Shown here one piece after another: positions 43,711-52,474 of a stretch of DNA of 64,000 nucleotides. How positions within the stretch are numbered: position 1 is the first letter of the stretch; the number at the start of each line of letters is the position of its first letter. A model generated the notes under the pieces. It was given only the letters and a program-made list of their open reading frames with translations. It was not told where the DNA came from and made no database searches. Location of the stretch: positions 1-64,000 of the forward strand of contig JAIELY010000014.1 in the NCBI GenBank assembly GCA_019752555.1. Reading direction: 5' to 3'. This DNA comes from Rhabdochlamydiaceae bacterium. Its GTDB lineage: Bacteria > Chlamydiota > Chlamydiia > Chlamydiales > Rhabdochlamydiaceae. Position numbers and translations under genes: made by a program.

Positions 43711-45516
43711 ATGTCCGATCTCTCTTCGATAAAAACAAGGATATCCCATCCTCAATTAATCGCTTGGATCGAACAGGTGGCAAAGCACTGCCGTCCTGAT
43801 CGGATCCATCTATGCACAGGTTCTTTGGAAGAGTATGAAGCGTTATGCCAAGAGCTTGTTAAAGTAGGCACTTGCGTTCCTCTAAATCCAGAAAAACGTC
43901 CTAATAGTTTTTGGTGCCACTCCTCTCCTGGGGATGTAGCGCGTGTCGAGGAGTCGACGTTCATTTGTTCCAGGAATAAAGAGGATGCAGGACCTACGAA
44001 TAACTGGTGTGATCCTCAAGAAATGCATGCTCTTTTAAATGCTCTTTTTGAGGGATGCATGGAAGGAAGAACCCTCTACGTTATTCCTTATTGCCTTGGG
44101 CCGCTAGACTCTGTTTTAAGCCGCTTTGGAGTGGAAATTACCGATTCTCCGTATGTTGTTTGCAATATGAGGATCATGACCCGGATCGGAACAGAGGTGC
44201 TCGAGCGACTCAAAAACGGCCCCTTTGTCCCGGGGCTGCATTCTGTAGGAGCTCCCTTAAAACCGGGAGAAAAGGATTGCTTCTGGCCTTGTAATTCTGA
44301 AAAGAAGTACATCGTTCACTTTCCCGAAGAGCGGAGCATCATCTCTTATGGGAGCGGTTATGGGGGAAATGCTCTGCTCGGTAAAAAAAGTTTTGCTCTT
44401 CGCATCGCATCTGTGATCGGGAAAGAAGAGGGATGGCTGGCAGAACATATGTTGATCATGGGTGTCACAGATCCCGACGGCAATAAAAAGTACTTTGCAG
44501 CAGCGTTTCCCAGTGCTTGCGGCAAGACGAACCTTGCGATGCTTCAGCCGACCTTGCCAGGATGGAAAGTGGAATGCGTCGGCGATGACATCGCCTGGAT
44601 GCATTTTGGCCCTGACGGAAGGCTTTATGCGATCAATCCTGAAGCGGGCTTTTTCGGAGTGGCGCCTGGCACATCCTTCCGCTCAAATCCCTATGCGATG
44701 CAGTCGATTTCAAAGAACACTCTTTTTACCAATGTCGCATTAACCCCCGATGGGGATGTCTGGTGGGAAGGGATGACGCCGTCAGCTCCCAAGATGCTGA
44801 CCGATTGGCTGGGTAATCCCTGGCATGCGTCCTCGGGAACAACAGCTGCCCATGCTAACGCTAGATTCACAGCTCCCGCTTCTCAATGTCCTGTCACAGA
44901 CCCTGCTTGGCAAGATCCTCAAGGGGTGCCGATTTCAGGAATCATTTTTGGCGGCAGACGCGCTCAAACGGTGCCGCTTGTTTATGAAGCTTTAAGCTGG
45001 CAGCATGGCACATTCATCGGAGCCTCTGTTTCTTCAGAAATGACTGCCGCCGCAAAAGGCGTTGTTGGAAAGCTTCGGCATGATCCGTTCGCGATGCTTC
45101 CTTTTTGCGGGTACAATATGGGCGATTATTTTGCGCATTGGCTCAAAATGGGCGCTCAAGCAGACCCTCAGAAATTGCCTCGTATTTTTCATGTGAATTG
45201 GTTTCGCAAGGACGGAAGCCGGTTTTTATGGCCAGGGTTTGGCGATAATATCCGCGTTCTCAAATGGATGTGCGAGCGGATTGACGGAAGAAAAGATGCG
45301 ACACTATCTGCTGCGGGCTATTTGCCAAAGCCAGAAGATCTCGATCTCTCTTTGCTTAACATCTCCTCTCAAGATTTGGAACAGTTATTGACAATCGATC
45401 CTGTTCTTTGGAAAGAGGAGCTAGCCTCTTTAAAAGAGTACTTCTCACAATTTAAAGAACGTCTGCCCGATGGGATTGTTCAAGAACTCGCAGCTGCTGA
45501 AATGAGGCTTTTGTGA
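43711..45516 (+). CDS. pckG: Phosphoenolpyruvate carboxykinase (GTP)
   Basis: GTP-dependent PEPCK (oxaloacetate + GTP to PEP + GDP + CO2), linking the TCA cycle to gluconeogenesis. 601 residues, usual length. Motifs: active-site loop [13 protein letters not shown] with the reactive cysteine, GDDIAWM metal site, [15 protein letters not shown], and the NWFRKD GTP-binding segment. It shares the operon with mreB and overlaps dtd by 4 bases (GTGA). Confidence 0.98.
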   Translation: MSDLSSIKTRISHPQLIAWIEQVAKHCRPDRIHLCTGSLEEYEALCQELVKVGTCVPLNPEKRPNSFWCHSSPGDVARVEESTFICSRNKEDAGPTNNWCDPQEMHALLNALFEGCMEGRTLYVIPYCLGPLDSVLSRFGVEITDSPYVVCNMRIMTRIGTEVLERLKNGPFVPGLHSVGAPLKPGEKDCFWPCNSEKKYIVHFPEERSIISYGSGYGGNALLGKKSFALRIASVIGKEEGWLAEHMLIMGVTDPDGNKKYFAAAFPSACGKTNLAMLQPTLPGWKVECVGDDIAWMHFGPDGRLYAINPEAGFFGVAPGTSFRSNPYAMQSISKNTLFTNVALTPDGDVWWEGMTPSAPKMLTDWLGNPWHASSGTTAAHANARFTAPASQCPVTDPAWQDPQGVPISGIIFGGRRAQTVPLVYEALSWQHGTFIGASVSSEMTAAAKGVVGKLRHDPFAMLPFCGYNMGDYFAHWLKMGAQADPQKLPRIFHVNWFRKDGSRFLWPGFGDNIRVLKWMCERIDGRKDATLSAAGYLPKPEDLDLSLLNISSQDLEQLLTIDPVLWKEELASLKEYFSQFKERLPDGIVQELAAAEMRLL

Positions 45517-45977
45517 GAATCGTCATCCAGCGCGTCTCTCAAGCCTCAGTAGATGTCGATGGCGTCTGTGTTGGGGCCATTCAGAAAGGTGTTCTTGTCC
45601 TCTTTGGTGTTCACGCTCAAGATTCTCCTGAACAAACTAGCTGGCTTGTCCATAAGCTCATTCATTTAAGGATCTTTCCTAACGAAGCCAAAAAAATGGA
45701 CCGCTCTTTGCTTGATATTCAAGCAGAAGTGCTGATCGTCTCTCAATTCACGCTCTATGCAAATTGCTCAGCGGGAAGACGTCCTGAATTTACTCAAGCA
45801 GCGCCGCCGCAGACCGCAGAAATGATCTATGAAAGATTTGTTGATGAAGTCAGAAAGCAAGGTCTCAAGGTCGAAACCGGAGTCTTTGGGGCTGACATGA
45901 AAGTCAGCCTCGTCAACGACGGTCCGGTGACCTTGATTCTAGATGCGCCTAGCGAGAAAAAATCTCTTGTTGTTTGA
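45513..45977 (+). CDS. dtd: D-aminoacyl-tRNA deacylase
   Basis: 154 residues. It removes D-amino acids (and glycine from tRNA-Ala) from mischarged tRNA. Signature motifs: [10 protein letters not shown] and [12 protein letters not shown], which build the active site across the dimer. The start is GTG 45513 overlapping the pckG stop, with a GAGG ribosome site. Its 3' end overlaps the convergent ndk gene by 29 bases. Confidence 0.96.
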   Translation: MRIVIQRVSQASVDVDGVCVGAIQKGVLVLFGVHAQDSPEQTSWLVHKLIHLRIFPNEAKKMDRSLLDIQAEVLIVSQFTLYANCSAGRRPEFTQAAPPQTAEMIYERFVDEVRKQGLKVETGVFGADMKVSLVNDGPVTLILDAPSEKKSLVV

Positions 45978-46374
45978 AGAAGAATGCAATCTCGTTCTTT
46001 GCATTCTCAAGACTGTCTGAACCATGTACTGCGTTTTTATCGATCGATTTAGCAAAGTCAGCGCGGATGGTGCCAGCTTCAGCTTCTTTAGGATTGGTAG
46101 CTCCCATTAAAGCGCGGTTCTTCGCGATGGCATCATCTCCTTCTAATACCATAATGAGTACAGGTCCTTCGATCATGAAGGCAACAAGCTCTTGGAAAAA
46201 AGGGCGGTGCGCATGCACAGCGTAGAATGCTTTTGCTTGCTCTGTTGTCATGTGGAGCATTTTTGCCGCAACAACTTTCAATCCACCTTTTTCAAAGCGA
46301 GAAATGATGGCCCCGATGTTATTTGCGGAAACGGCATCAGGTTTTAGAATTGAGAGTGTTTGTTCTTTCGACAT
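45949..46374 (-). CDS. ndk: Nucleoside diphosphate kinase
   Basis: 141 residues, typical. It transfers the gamma phosphate between nucleoside triphosphates and diphosphates through a phospho-histidine. Motifs: [10 protein letters not shown], and the active-site NAVHGSDS. The ATG 46374 follows a strong AAGGAG; the open frame upstream is ignored. It is convergent with and overlaps dtd. Confidence 0.97.
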   Translation of the reverse strand: MSKEQTLSILKPDAVSANNIGAIISRFEKGGLKVVAAKMLHMTTEQAKAFYAVHAHRPFFQELVAFMIEGPVLIMVLEGDDAIAKNRALMGATNPKEAEAGTIRADFAKSIDKNAVHGSDSLENAKNEIAFFFKQQEIFSR

Positions 46375-46505
46375 GGATATCTCCTTAGGGGATTTCAAAT
46401 TTGGTAAAGCTATTTATTATAGATGTCTGATAAATTAAATTCATCGAGTATTTTGCGCTCTCCCTATTGGCTCTATAAACAAACAATTTAAAGATCTAAA
46501 ATAGA

Positions 46506-47597
46506 ATGACTTACGGAAATTACCCCGATCTCTCGATGGTGGAAAAGATCTTGGTTGTCAAGATGCGCCACCATGGAGATGTTCTTTTAACTTCTCCCGT
46601 CTTTTCCAATTTAAAGCGCGCAGCTCCCCATGCCGCAATCGATGCCTTCCTTTATGCAGACACCCTTCCCATGTTAGAAGGGCATCCCGATATTTCCGAT
46701 TTTCTTCTCTACGACCGTGGGTGGAAAAAGCTCTCTTTTCTAGCGAAGCTCTCCAAAGAGCTTTCTCTCTTAAAGCAGATTCGCAAAAACCGCTACGATA
46801 TGGTGATTAACCTGACAGAAGGGGATAGAGGTGCTCTCGCAGCAAAAATTTCGGGTGCCAGGTTGCGCATTGGTATCGATAAACGCAGCTGCTATACCCA
46901 CGTCGCCAAAAACTGCCCCCATCCCCGGCATACAGTCGAAAGACAACTCGATGTCTTGCGCCATATCGGCATTTTCCCAGATCCTCAAGAGCGGGACCTC
47001 TATTTGCATATCCCCCCTTTGGCAACTCAATCCATTCAGCAAATGCTTAAAAAACATGAGATGCAGCCGGGCGAGTACATCGTGATCCATCCCGTTTCTA
47101 GATGGCGGTTTAAATGCCTTTCCACTTTGCAAATGGCACGCTTAATCACGACGCTGCACGGGATGGGTAAAAAGATCGTCTTAACTGCAGGTCCCGATGC
47201 CCAAGAGCGTCTTATGATCGATGAGATCCTCTCTCTTGCGCCGAATGTCCCCATTCTCAATCTCGCAGGTAAAATCTCTCTCAAAGAACTCGGCGCTGTC
47301 ATCGCTTTAAGTCAAACGTTGATTTGCGTTGATTCCGTGCCGCTTCATATCGCTTCCGCTGTCAAAACGCCGGTCGTTGTTCTCTTTGGGCCGACCTCTG
47401 AAAAAAACTGGGGCCCTTGGATGCATCCCCGTTCGCGCGTTGTCACTCAAAACTTTTCCTGCCGCCCTTGCTATCAAGACGGGTGCGGCGGCGGCAAGAT
47501 GAGCGATTGCCTCTTTACCCTGCCAGAGAAGATGATTTTAAAAGCTCTCAAAGAAGTCGAATCCCAAGAATGTGTTTTGTGCAATGCAGGAGAATGA
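46506..47597 (+). CDS. Glycosyltransferase family 9, heptosyltransferase III (WaaQ)-like
   Basis: 363 residues. ADP-heptose:LPS transferase fold: ILVVKMRHHGDVLLTSPVF at the N-terminus, VIHPVSRWRFKCLS in the middle (the SRW-FKCW type motif of WaaQ), and DSVPLHIASAVKTPVVVLFGPTSEKNWGPW for the sugar-nucleotide site. It would add a heptose-like sugar to lipid A-core. Many Chlamydia lack heptose, while some environmental chlamydiae have more glycosyltransferases, so its acceptor is uncertain. It overlaps the FMN reductase start (ATGA). Confidence 0.85.
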   Translation: MTYGNYPDLSMVEKILVVKMRHHGDVLLTSPVFSNLKRAAPHAAIDAFLYADTLPMLEGHPDISDFLLYDRGWKKLSFLAKLSKELSLLKQIRKNRYDMVINLTEGDRGALAAKISGARLRIGIDKRSCYTHVAKNCPHPRHTVERQLDVLRHIGIFPDPQERDLYLHIPPLATQSIQQMLKKHEMQPGEYIVIHPVSRWRFKCLSTLQMARLITTLHGMGKKIVLTAGPDAQERLMIDEILSLAPNVPILNLAGKISLKELGAVIALSQTLICVDSVPLHIASAVKTPVVVLFGPTSEKNWGPWMHPRSRVVTQNFSCRPCYQDGCGGGKMSDCLFTLPEKMILKALKEVESQECVLCNAGE

Positions 47598-48238
47598 TCA
47601 TGACACGATGGATCCTATGTTTATGCGCCGTGATTTTTCTTTCAATGGCGCCCGTTGCTGCTGAAATCCACGTCTTAGCGCTCTCTGGCAGTCTGCGTTC
47701 CGACTCTTATAACAAAAAGCTCGCACTCCACGCAGCAGAACTCGCCAAGCAAATGGGAGCTACTGTCACCGTAATCGATCTAAAAGATTATCCAATGCCT
47801 TTTTACGACGGTGATCTTGAAAAGGAGCAGGGGATGCCAGAAAACGCCCGCAAGCTGCGCGCGTTATTACGAAACAATCAGGCAATCATCATCGCCTCGC
47901 CAAATTATAATGGGTCCATCTCAGGTGTATTGAAAAATGCCCTCGATTGGGCCTCAAGAGGAGAAAACGGCGGCGAATCATTAGAGCCTCTCAAAGGCAA
48001 ACCCTTTGCTCTCATGAGTACCTCTGCTGGGAAAAAAGGGGGTTCTAAAGGCTTGCCCCACCTGAGGCAAATTGTTGAAAAGTTAGGCGGCATTGTTGTT
48101 CCTACATTAGCCTCTATCCCTTTTGCAGCAAGTTATTTCTCTGATAGAGAGCGTCCTGAAAATCCTCAGTTGAAACAAGAGATCCATGAGCTTTTAGAAT
48201 GGGCACAGAACCTCCCGTTATGTACGGAAGGTTCTTAA
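47594..48238 (+). CDS. NADPH-dependent FMN reductase-like flavoprotein with signal peptide
   Basis: 214 residues. The flavodoxin-like FMN_red fold is clear: LALSGSLRSDSYNKKLALHA, PMPFYDGDLEKEQGMPENA, IIASPNYNGSISGVLKNALDW, STSAGKKGGSKGLPHLR. Such enzymes reduce FMN or quinones with NADPH and are usually cytoplasmic. Here the N-terminus (MTRWILCLCAVIFLSMAPVAAE) is a clear signal peptide, placing it in the periplasm where NADPH is absent. The start ATG 47594 overlaps the glycosyltransferase stop. The 3' end is part of a repeat copied at 49277. Confidence 0.85.
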   Translation: MIMTRWILCLCAVIFLSMAPVAAEIHVLALSGSLRSDSYNKKLALHAAELAKQMGATVTVIDLKDYPMPFYDGDLEKEQGMPENARKLRALLRNNQAIIIASPNYNGSISGVLKNALDWASRGENGGESLEPLKGKPFALMSTSAGKKGGSKGLPHLRQIVEKLGGIVVPTLASIPFAASYFSDRERPENPQLKQEIHELLEWAQNLPLCTEGS

Positions 48239-48295
48239 AGGTTAGCATTGAGGAGCCCTCAGAAACCGGGAAGTGAGTTCATGCATTTTCCTCAC
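48198..48295. repeat. 98-base direct repeat, copy 1
   Basis: About 90% identical to 49277-49375. It covers the last ~13 codons of the FMN reductase gene and, on the minus strand, a remnant of the C-terminal ~19 codons of the gene at 49322 (MHELTSRFLRAP reading). Confidence 0.85.
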
Positions 48296-48583
48296 TCTAA
48301 GACAAAAACTTTCAAGGCTCGCCTAAATTGTGTTAAACTTTCGCTTTGTATCAGTGACCATTAGTAATTTACTGGCCTTTACTTGAGAAAGCTTATTCTC
48401 TAATACAAGGCTTAAAATTCGTTATCGCTCAAGCTTTTTGCTGCTCATATTTAGAAACTCCACTGCTTAAACCTCTCATTATATTTTTTTATGTAATGAG
48501 ATATCATAATTCAAATTCGGAAATTTCTAAATTGAATAAAATCAGAGTTTTATATTTTTATCATAAATAAACCAGAATAATAA
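48296..48583. other. Intergenic, probably decayed sequence
   Basis: No open frame of note. It is AT-rich after 48480. The region lies between the repeat scar and the promoter of the 48651 gene and may be insertion debris. Confidence 0.4.
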
Positions 48584-48612
48584 TTGACCTTTAAGTTGTG
48601 TTTTTGTATAAC
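48584..48612 (+). promoter_or_regulatory. Promoter of the 48651 gene
   Basis: TTGACC and TATAAC with exact 17-base spacing, about 38 bases before the ATG. A good sigma66/70 match. Confidence 0.7.
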
Positions 48613-48650
48613 TATTTCTGTTTTTAATTAATTATGTTTAAGGATATTAA

Positions 48651-49178
48651 ATGTCTAGCGTTACTTTAGGAGATTTTCAGCCAATCAATACGTGGAAGCC
48701 AAATTTAGTTGGCCCAAAATGGGGAGATCGGGATCCCAAGTATTTAATTGATATGACAACAGGAAGAAGATATTGGAATGAGTCAGAGGGGTGTGTTGGT
48801 TTTAAGTGTTTTCTATTAACAGTAGGAACACCTATTGTTCATTCAGTTGCTTCTTTAGTAAGTGTTGCTCATAAAGTTATAAGATTGGTTGCTTTTTTTC
48901 ATTTTTGGAAAGATGTAAAGGGTGAAAAAAAATATCCATTTGAAGAAAGATTAAATGATGTTGGAATGGATTTGCTAAGAGTCGTTACAACTCCCATTGT
49001 TTTCGTTGGTCTTGAATTGGCTGCGATATATGGAATTTTTGCACCCTATAACGGGAGAAAGCTATATGCTAGCATTGAAAGAGCACAATATGGCGGTTTT
49101 ATTTTAGCTCCGTGTTTTCAGCCCGATCCAAAATACCATGCTTTAGGAGGAAATCCTGAAAAAAGAAATGCGTTCTAA
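48651..49178 (+). CDS. Inc-like bilobed membrane protein
   Basis: 175 residues. Two hydrophobic lobes (residues ~53-85, FLLTVGTPIVHSVASLVSVA, and ~113-138, VVTTPIVFVGLELAAIYG) are separated by a charged stretch, with no signal peptide. The bilobed pattern is the hallmark of chlamydial inclusion-membrane (Inc) proteins, although here the lobes are farther apart than usual. Low GC and higher use of A/T-ending codons than its neighbours suggest acquisition. It lies between two direct repeats. Function unknown. Confidence 0.6.
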   Translation: MSSVTLGDFQPINTWKPNLVGPKWGDRDPKYLIDMTTGRRYWNESEGCVGFKCFLLTVGTPIVHSVASLVSVAHKVIRLVAFFHFWKDVKGEKKYPFEERLNDVGMDLLRVVTTPIVFVGLELAAIYGIFAPYNGRKLYASIERAQYGGFILAPCFQPDPKYHALGGNPEKRNAF

Positions 49179-49276
49179 TAAATTAATTATTTAATGGTTC
49201 TTCCTGTTTTAAGCTTCTCTTTCATTTTCTAATGCATCAACAGCCTTAGAGAACGCCTCATCTGCTAGAGGAGCTA

Positions 49277-49375
49277 AATGGGCGCAGAACCCCCCCGTTA
49301 TGTACGGAAGGTTCTTAAAGGTTAGCGTTCAGGCGGCCTCAGAAATCGGGAAGTGAGTTCATGAATTTTCCTCAC
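49277..49375. repeat. 98-base direct repeat, copy 2
   Basis: Matches 48198-48295 with one indel and about nine substitutions. It includes the end of the minus-strand gene at 49322 and a frameshifted copy of the FMN reductase 3' end. Confidence 0.85.
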
Positions 49376-49894
49376 ACGTTCGATTGCAGAAGGTTCGTAT
49401 TTTCCGATATTTTCACGAGATAGCGCTGTTATGTATTCTGGATTTCTTTCAAGTACCGCGGTGATGTAAGCCGTTCTTTCACCTTCGCCAGGAACAAAAT
49501 AGAATGTATTAAATAGCGAATTATAGCCTTCATACTTTGTGTTGTAACGGATTTCTAACACAACGCTTTTGTCTATCGAATCGTCTGCCCTTGTCATTGA
49601 ATAGATTAATGCCATAAAGGGATTAGGCGCGATATAAAACGCCATTTGCCTATTTTCTAGGACCCCCTTTTTAATTTGATCCTGCACTCTTGAGAGCCCC
49701 GTGCCGTGAAAGCCAATTTCGTAAGAGCGGGGCAGAGGAGCTGTAGGTTCTTTTAACCGGGTCTCTATAAATACAGGAGGAAGTTTTGGGAGGGATGCTC
49801 TATAGACCTCTCCTGCCTGTGAAAAACTTTTATAGTATTCATAAATTCCATGCGTTCTAACGCTATGGAAAATGGAATAAATAACATTAGCCAT
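49322..49894 (-). CDS. ADP-ribosyltransferase-like protein (weak)
   Basis: 190 residues. The middle region (EIGFHGTGLSRVQDQIKKGV, AFYIAPNPFMALIYS, SVVLEIRYN) has the order of features seen in ART/PARP-like domains: His of HGT (His63), Tyr of the next strand (Tyr87), and a hydrophobic strand of type VVLEI. Catalytic residues of such enzymes are H-Y-[E/D/Q] or R-S-E; the third residue cannot be fixed here. No signal peptide. It may be a secreted effector. Its 3' end is duplicated at 48198. Confidence 0.45.
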   Translation of the reverse strand: MANVIYSIFHSVRTHGIYEYYKSFSQAGEVYRASLPKLPPVFIETRLKEPTAPLPRSYEIGFHGTGLSRVQDQIKKGVLENRQMAFYIAPNPFMALIYSMTRADDSIDKSVVLEIRYNTKYEGYNSLFNTFYFVPGEGERTAYITAVLERNPEYITALSRENIGKYEPSAIERVRKIHELTSRFLRPPER

Positions 49895-50341
49895 ATAATT
49901 AATCCTATTTAAAAATGTAAAAATAAACGTTCCTTTTCCTAGTGTTACCCCAGGTGAACGGAAACAAAAAAATGTAAGGAGATTTAGGTGTATTATTGCG
50001 CCGCTTGGCGCAGTAGGAACAGAGAAGGATTGTGTAAAAACAAAGAAGCGCTAGCGGGAACTGCCTCAAAGGTCACACAAAAGGAGTAAATGTTAATTGT
50101 TGTCTTATTCATAAGAGGGTATTATATAATGAGCCGTCTATATAATGCAAGAAACATTTTTTTAATCCCCTTTTTGGTTTTAAGTTCTTGAAACAAAACC
50201 GTTTGATGGCGCCTCTGGTTCATCGCTTCTGCTTGATTTTATGAATTTTGACCCGATTGAGGTGATAAATCTTATTCTCTTTATGAGATTTTTTGGGTTT
50301 GTTACAATTGTTTGCATAGTTGTTTCAAGGATTTGATCATA
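49895..50341. other. Intergenic region, no supported gene
   Basis: It contains a 6-bp hairpin (TGCGCC/GGCGCA at 49997-50012) without a T-run, two TATATAATG sequences near 50124 and 50142 that could be -10 boxes, and a weak 33-codon frame. The promoter of the 50342 gene probably lies near 50248 (TTGACC). Confidence 0.4.
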
Positions 50342-51820
50342 ATGAGTATAGAATCTAAAAAATCTGTTCAAGGGGTAAGTCAAGAGTTGACTCGATTGGA
50401 GCAGGTGGGTCTTTGGATTCATGAACATCCTACAACAATAAAAGTTTTGAAAGTCGCAGGGTTAGTTTTAGGGGTTGCACTCATCGCTTCGGTTGCTTTA
50501 ACAGCTCCTATTTTGGCTACTTCTGTCGTCATTGGTCTTGGATTCACAGGGGCGCTTTTGACTTTGGCTTCCTCTGTGGCTTTATTTGCCCTAGATCTGA
50601 TAGTTCCACCTCACCATGATATGAAACATCACCTTTTCAAGCCTAATCAGTGTGAGGGCGGTAGACTTTATTATCAAGGAGATGTGCCTGTTCTTTCTTT
50701 AGATTCAGACGACCCTTTTAAAGCAGGAAAAGCTCATGGATATCTTTGTGGGGAGGCGATTAATCGTCTTTCAAAAAGGTTTGACCTTGTTTTGCACACC
50801 CTAGGAGGACAACCGCGCGCAGACCGCCTTAAACGCACCCTTTTTGCAATGCGTCAAATCATTCCGACTGAATATTTGCGAGAGATGGAAGGTCTTGTAC
50901 AGGGATACGATCAATGGGCGCAAGAACAACATTGGTGGCAATTTTCTAAAAAAATCACTGTAGATGATGTTCTTCTTTTGCATCTTATTCCAGATTCTCT
51001 CAATTTTCAACCAGGTGCATTTGAGTCTGCTTTAAGAAAATCTTCAGTAGAGACAGAAAATCGGAATATTTCTCAATCGATAGCCGTCGGTTGTTCTGCT
51101 GTTATTGAACGTGATTCTCGGACAGGCTTTAGATTTGCTCGGAATATGGATTGGCCCTCTTTTGGACTCGCTGGTGCTTATAGCCTTGTCATTAATCGCA
51201 AACATACCAACGGATTACTCAATACGGTAGAAGTGGGTATGCCAGGTTTTATTGGAACCCTGACGGGAATGAATAGCGAAGGATTATCGCTTGCAATGAA
51301 TGTTTGTTCTGGAGGAAAAACGAGCGCTTTAAGAGGAATGCCTGCATCTTTTTACAATCGATCTTGTTTGGAAAAGTGCCGAACTGTTGAGGATGTTAAA
51401 CGATTTACCCATCATCAATCTCCTCTTGGAGCGTACCATTTAACAGTGGCAGATCGAGATCAAGCCGAATCGATACACTTCTATCAATCTAATCAGAATA
51501 CACATCTGATTCGTCGTTGGAGAAAAAATCAGCCTCTTTCCACTCTCAACTGCCGTTATAGCCCCGAGCCGAATTGCGCAATGCATTATAGTGTTGAACG
51601 TCAAAAACTAATCGATGCATTTTTCCAAGATAGAAACAATAGACCTCTTGAAGAGGTCCTTTCCCTTCCCTATGTGAACAATTGGCTTACAACACATCGC
51701 GTTGTGATGGAACCTAAAACGCGTAGCTTTAGAGTTGCTTTTGATAATGCTTTTGCAGGAAAGGCTCCTTTGCATGAAGTGCCTAGTTTAAGATTATTGC
51801 AAACATCGACTAATAATTAA
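50342..51820 (+). CDS. Ntn-hydrolase (C45/acid-amidase-like) with Inc-like N-terminal membrane anchor
   Basis: 492 residues. Residues ~33-88 are a bilobed hydrophobic hairpin (VLKVAGLVLGVALIASVALT, then VVIGLGFTGALLTLASSVAL), as in chlamydial Inc proteins. The rest looks like an AAT/C45 or acid-ceramidase-type Ntn-hydrolase. An N-terminal alpha-part (DPFKAGKAHGYLCGEAINRL) is followed by AVGCSAVIERDSRTGFRFAR with Cys251 as the likely autocleavage-exposed nucleophile. RNMDW, MPGFIGTLTGMNSEGLSLAMN and a HLTVADRDQAESIHFY stretch follow. Such enzymes hydrolyse amides such as ceramide or N-acylethanolamine, or act as acyltransferases. No signal peptide. The ATG 50342 is chosen over an earlier TTG. 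Confidence 0.75.
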   Translation: MSIESKKSVQGVSQELTRLEQVGLWIHEHPTTIKVLKVAGLVLGVALIASVALTAPILATSVVIGLGFTGALLTLASSVALFALDLIVPPHHDMKHHLFKPNQCEGGRLYYQGDVPVLSLDSDDPFKAGKAHGYLCGEAINRLSKRFDLVLHTLGGQPRADRLKRTLFAMRQIIPTEYLREMEGLVQGYDQWAQEQHWWQFSKKITVDDVLLLHLIPDSLNFQPGAFESALRKSSVETENRNISQSIAVGCSAVIERDSRTGFRFARNMDWPSFGLAGAYSLVINRKHTNGLLNTVEVGMPGFIGTLTGMNSEGLSLAMNVCSGGKTSALRGMPASFYNRSCLEKCRTVEDVKRFTHHQSPLGAYHLTVADRDQAESIHFYQSNQNTHLIRRWRKNQPLSTLNCRYSPEPNCAMHYSVERQKLIDAFFQDRNNRPLEEVLSLPYVNNWLTTHRVVMEPKTRSFRVAFDNAFAGKAPLHEVPSLRLLQTSTNN

Positions 51821-51837
51821 GCCCAAAGACTCTTAAG

Positions 51838-51999
51838 ATGATTGGAATTTGGAAAAAGATCCTTAGCGAGTTGTTCCAAGCAGGGCACAATACGCGGATT
51901 CATCGAACTTATTGTGAGAAACTCAAATTATACCAAGAGATTCGCCGCATGAATTCAATACGATTTCATTTTCGTTTAAGTCTTTTCCTTTTTTATTAA
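51838..51999 (+). pseudogene. Short ORF, probably a gene fragment
   Basis: 53 codons starting MIGIWKKIL. The first eight codons after the Met are shared, through a 22-base exact repeat, with the gene at 52779 (LGIWKKIL). The remainder (QAGHNTRIHRTYCEKLKLYQ) is unrelated to it. This looks like a chimera made by recombination at the repeat. No ribosome site. Confidence 0.4.
51842..51863 (+). repeat. 22-base direct repeat, copy 1
   Basis: Identical over 22 bases to 52870-52891. Both copies read in the same frame as GIWKKIL. Confidence 0.85.
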
Positions 52000-52009
52000 G
52001 GCTTCCGGC

Positions 52010-52195
52010 TTAATCCTCATTTGTAAACTCGCCTATCTCTTTTAATGAAGTGCGCAAGTCAGAAAGTTTGCTAAGCCATAGGTGTTTATATTTTTTTGGT
52101 ATTCGTATGCGAATTTCAACTTCTGTTTGATCAACCGCTGTCACGGTGTATAAATTAGTTAATTCTTGAACTAGGCTAAACTGTTCTTCACTCAT
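52010..52195 (-). CDS. Small acidic protein, possible immunity-type partner of a lost gene
   Basis: 61 residues, balanced charge, no known motif (QFSLVQELTNLYTVTAVDQT, VEIRIRIPKKYKHLW). The start overlaps the stop of a truncated upstream frame (52188-52331) by eight bases, the tight arrangement common in toxin-immunity or toxin-antitoxin pairs. No independent ribosome site is clear. Whether it is still expressed is uncertain. Confidence 0.45.
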   Translation of the reverse strand: MSEEQFSLVQELTNLYTVTAVDQTEVEIRIRIPKKYKHLWLSKLSDLRTSLKEIGEFTNED

Positions 52196-52331
52196 AAAGG
52201 GCCAAATTATTTTTCACTTCAAGGGTGATATCGGTACCAACATGCTTTCCGTCAATTTTAGCTGAAAATGGATTAATATACCTATAACGAGGTTTATTCG
52301 CATAACGTGCATCTGTATTGAGGGGGTGTTA
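52188..52331 (-). pseudogene. 5'-truncated coding remnant upstream of the 61-residue gene
   Basis: An open minus-strand frame without any start codon, ending at 52188. It reads like the C-terminus of a secreted or polymorphic-toxin-type domain (ARYANKPRYRYINPFSAKID, then GTDITLEVKNNLALYE). The upstream part is lost; a stop lies just before CAC CCC. Overlap with the next gene shows the two were once translated together. Confidence 0.45.
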
Positions 52332-52474
52332 TGCACAAATGCGTAGAGGTTCATACCATCATGGAATCCAATGGGCCTAAACTGTTTTCATTTTTGGCTT
52401 CAATTTTTCTTGCAGTGAATTCTGTCAAACTATTACCGTTGAAGTTTCTTCAAAAAATTTTAGGAGAAGTAATT

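Noticed and set aside
50090-50191. 33-codon hydrophobic ORF after AAGGAG
   Set aside because: The ribosome site is only three bases from the ATG, and no conservation or context supports it.
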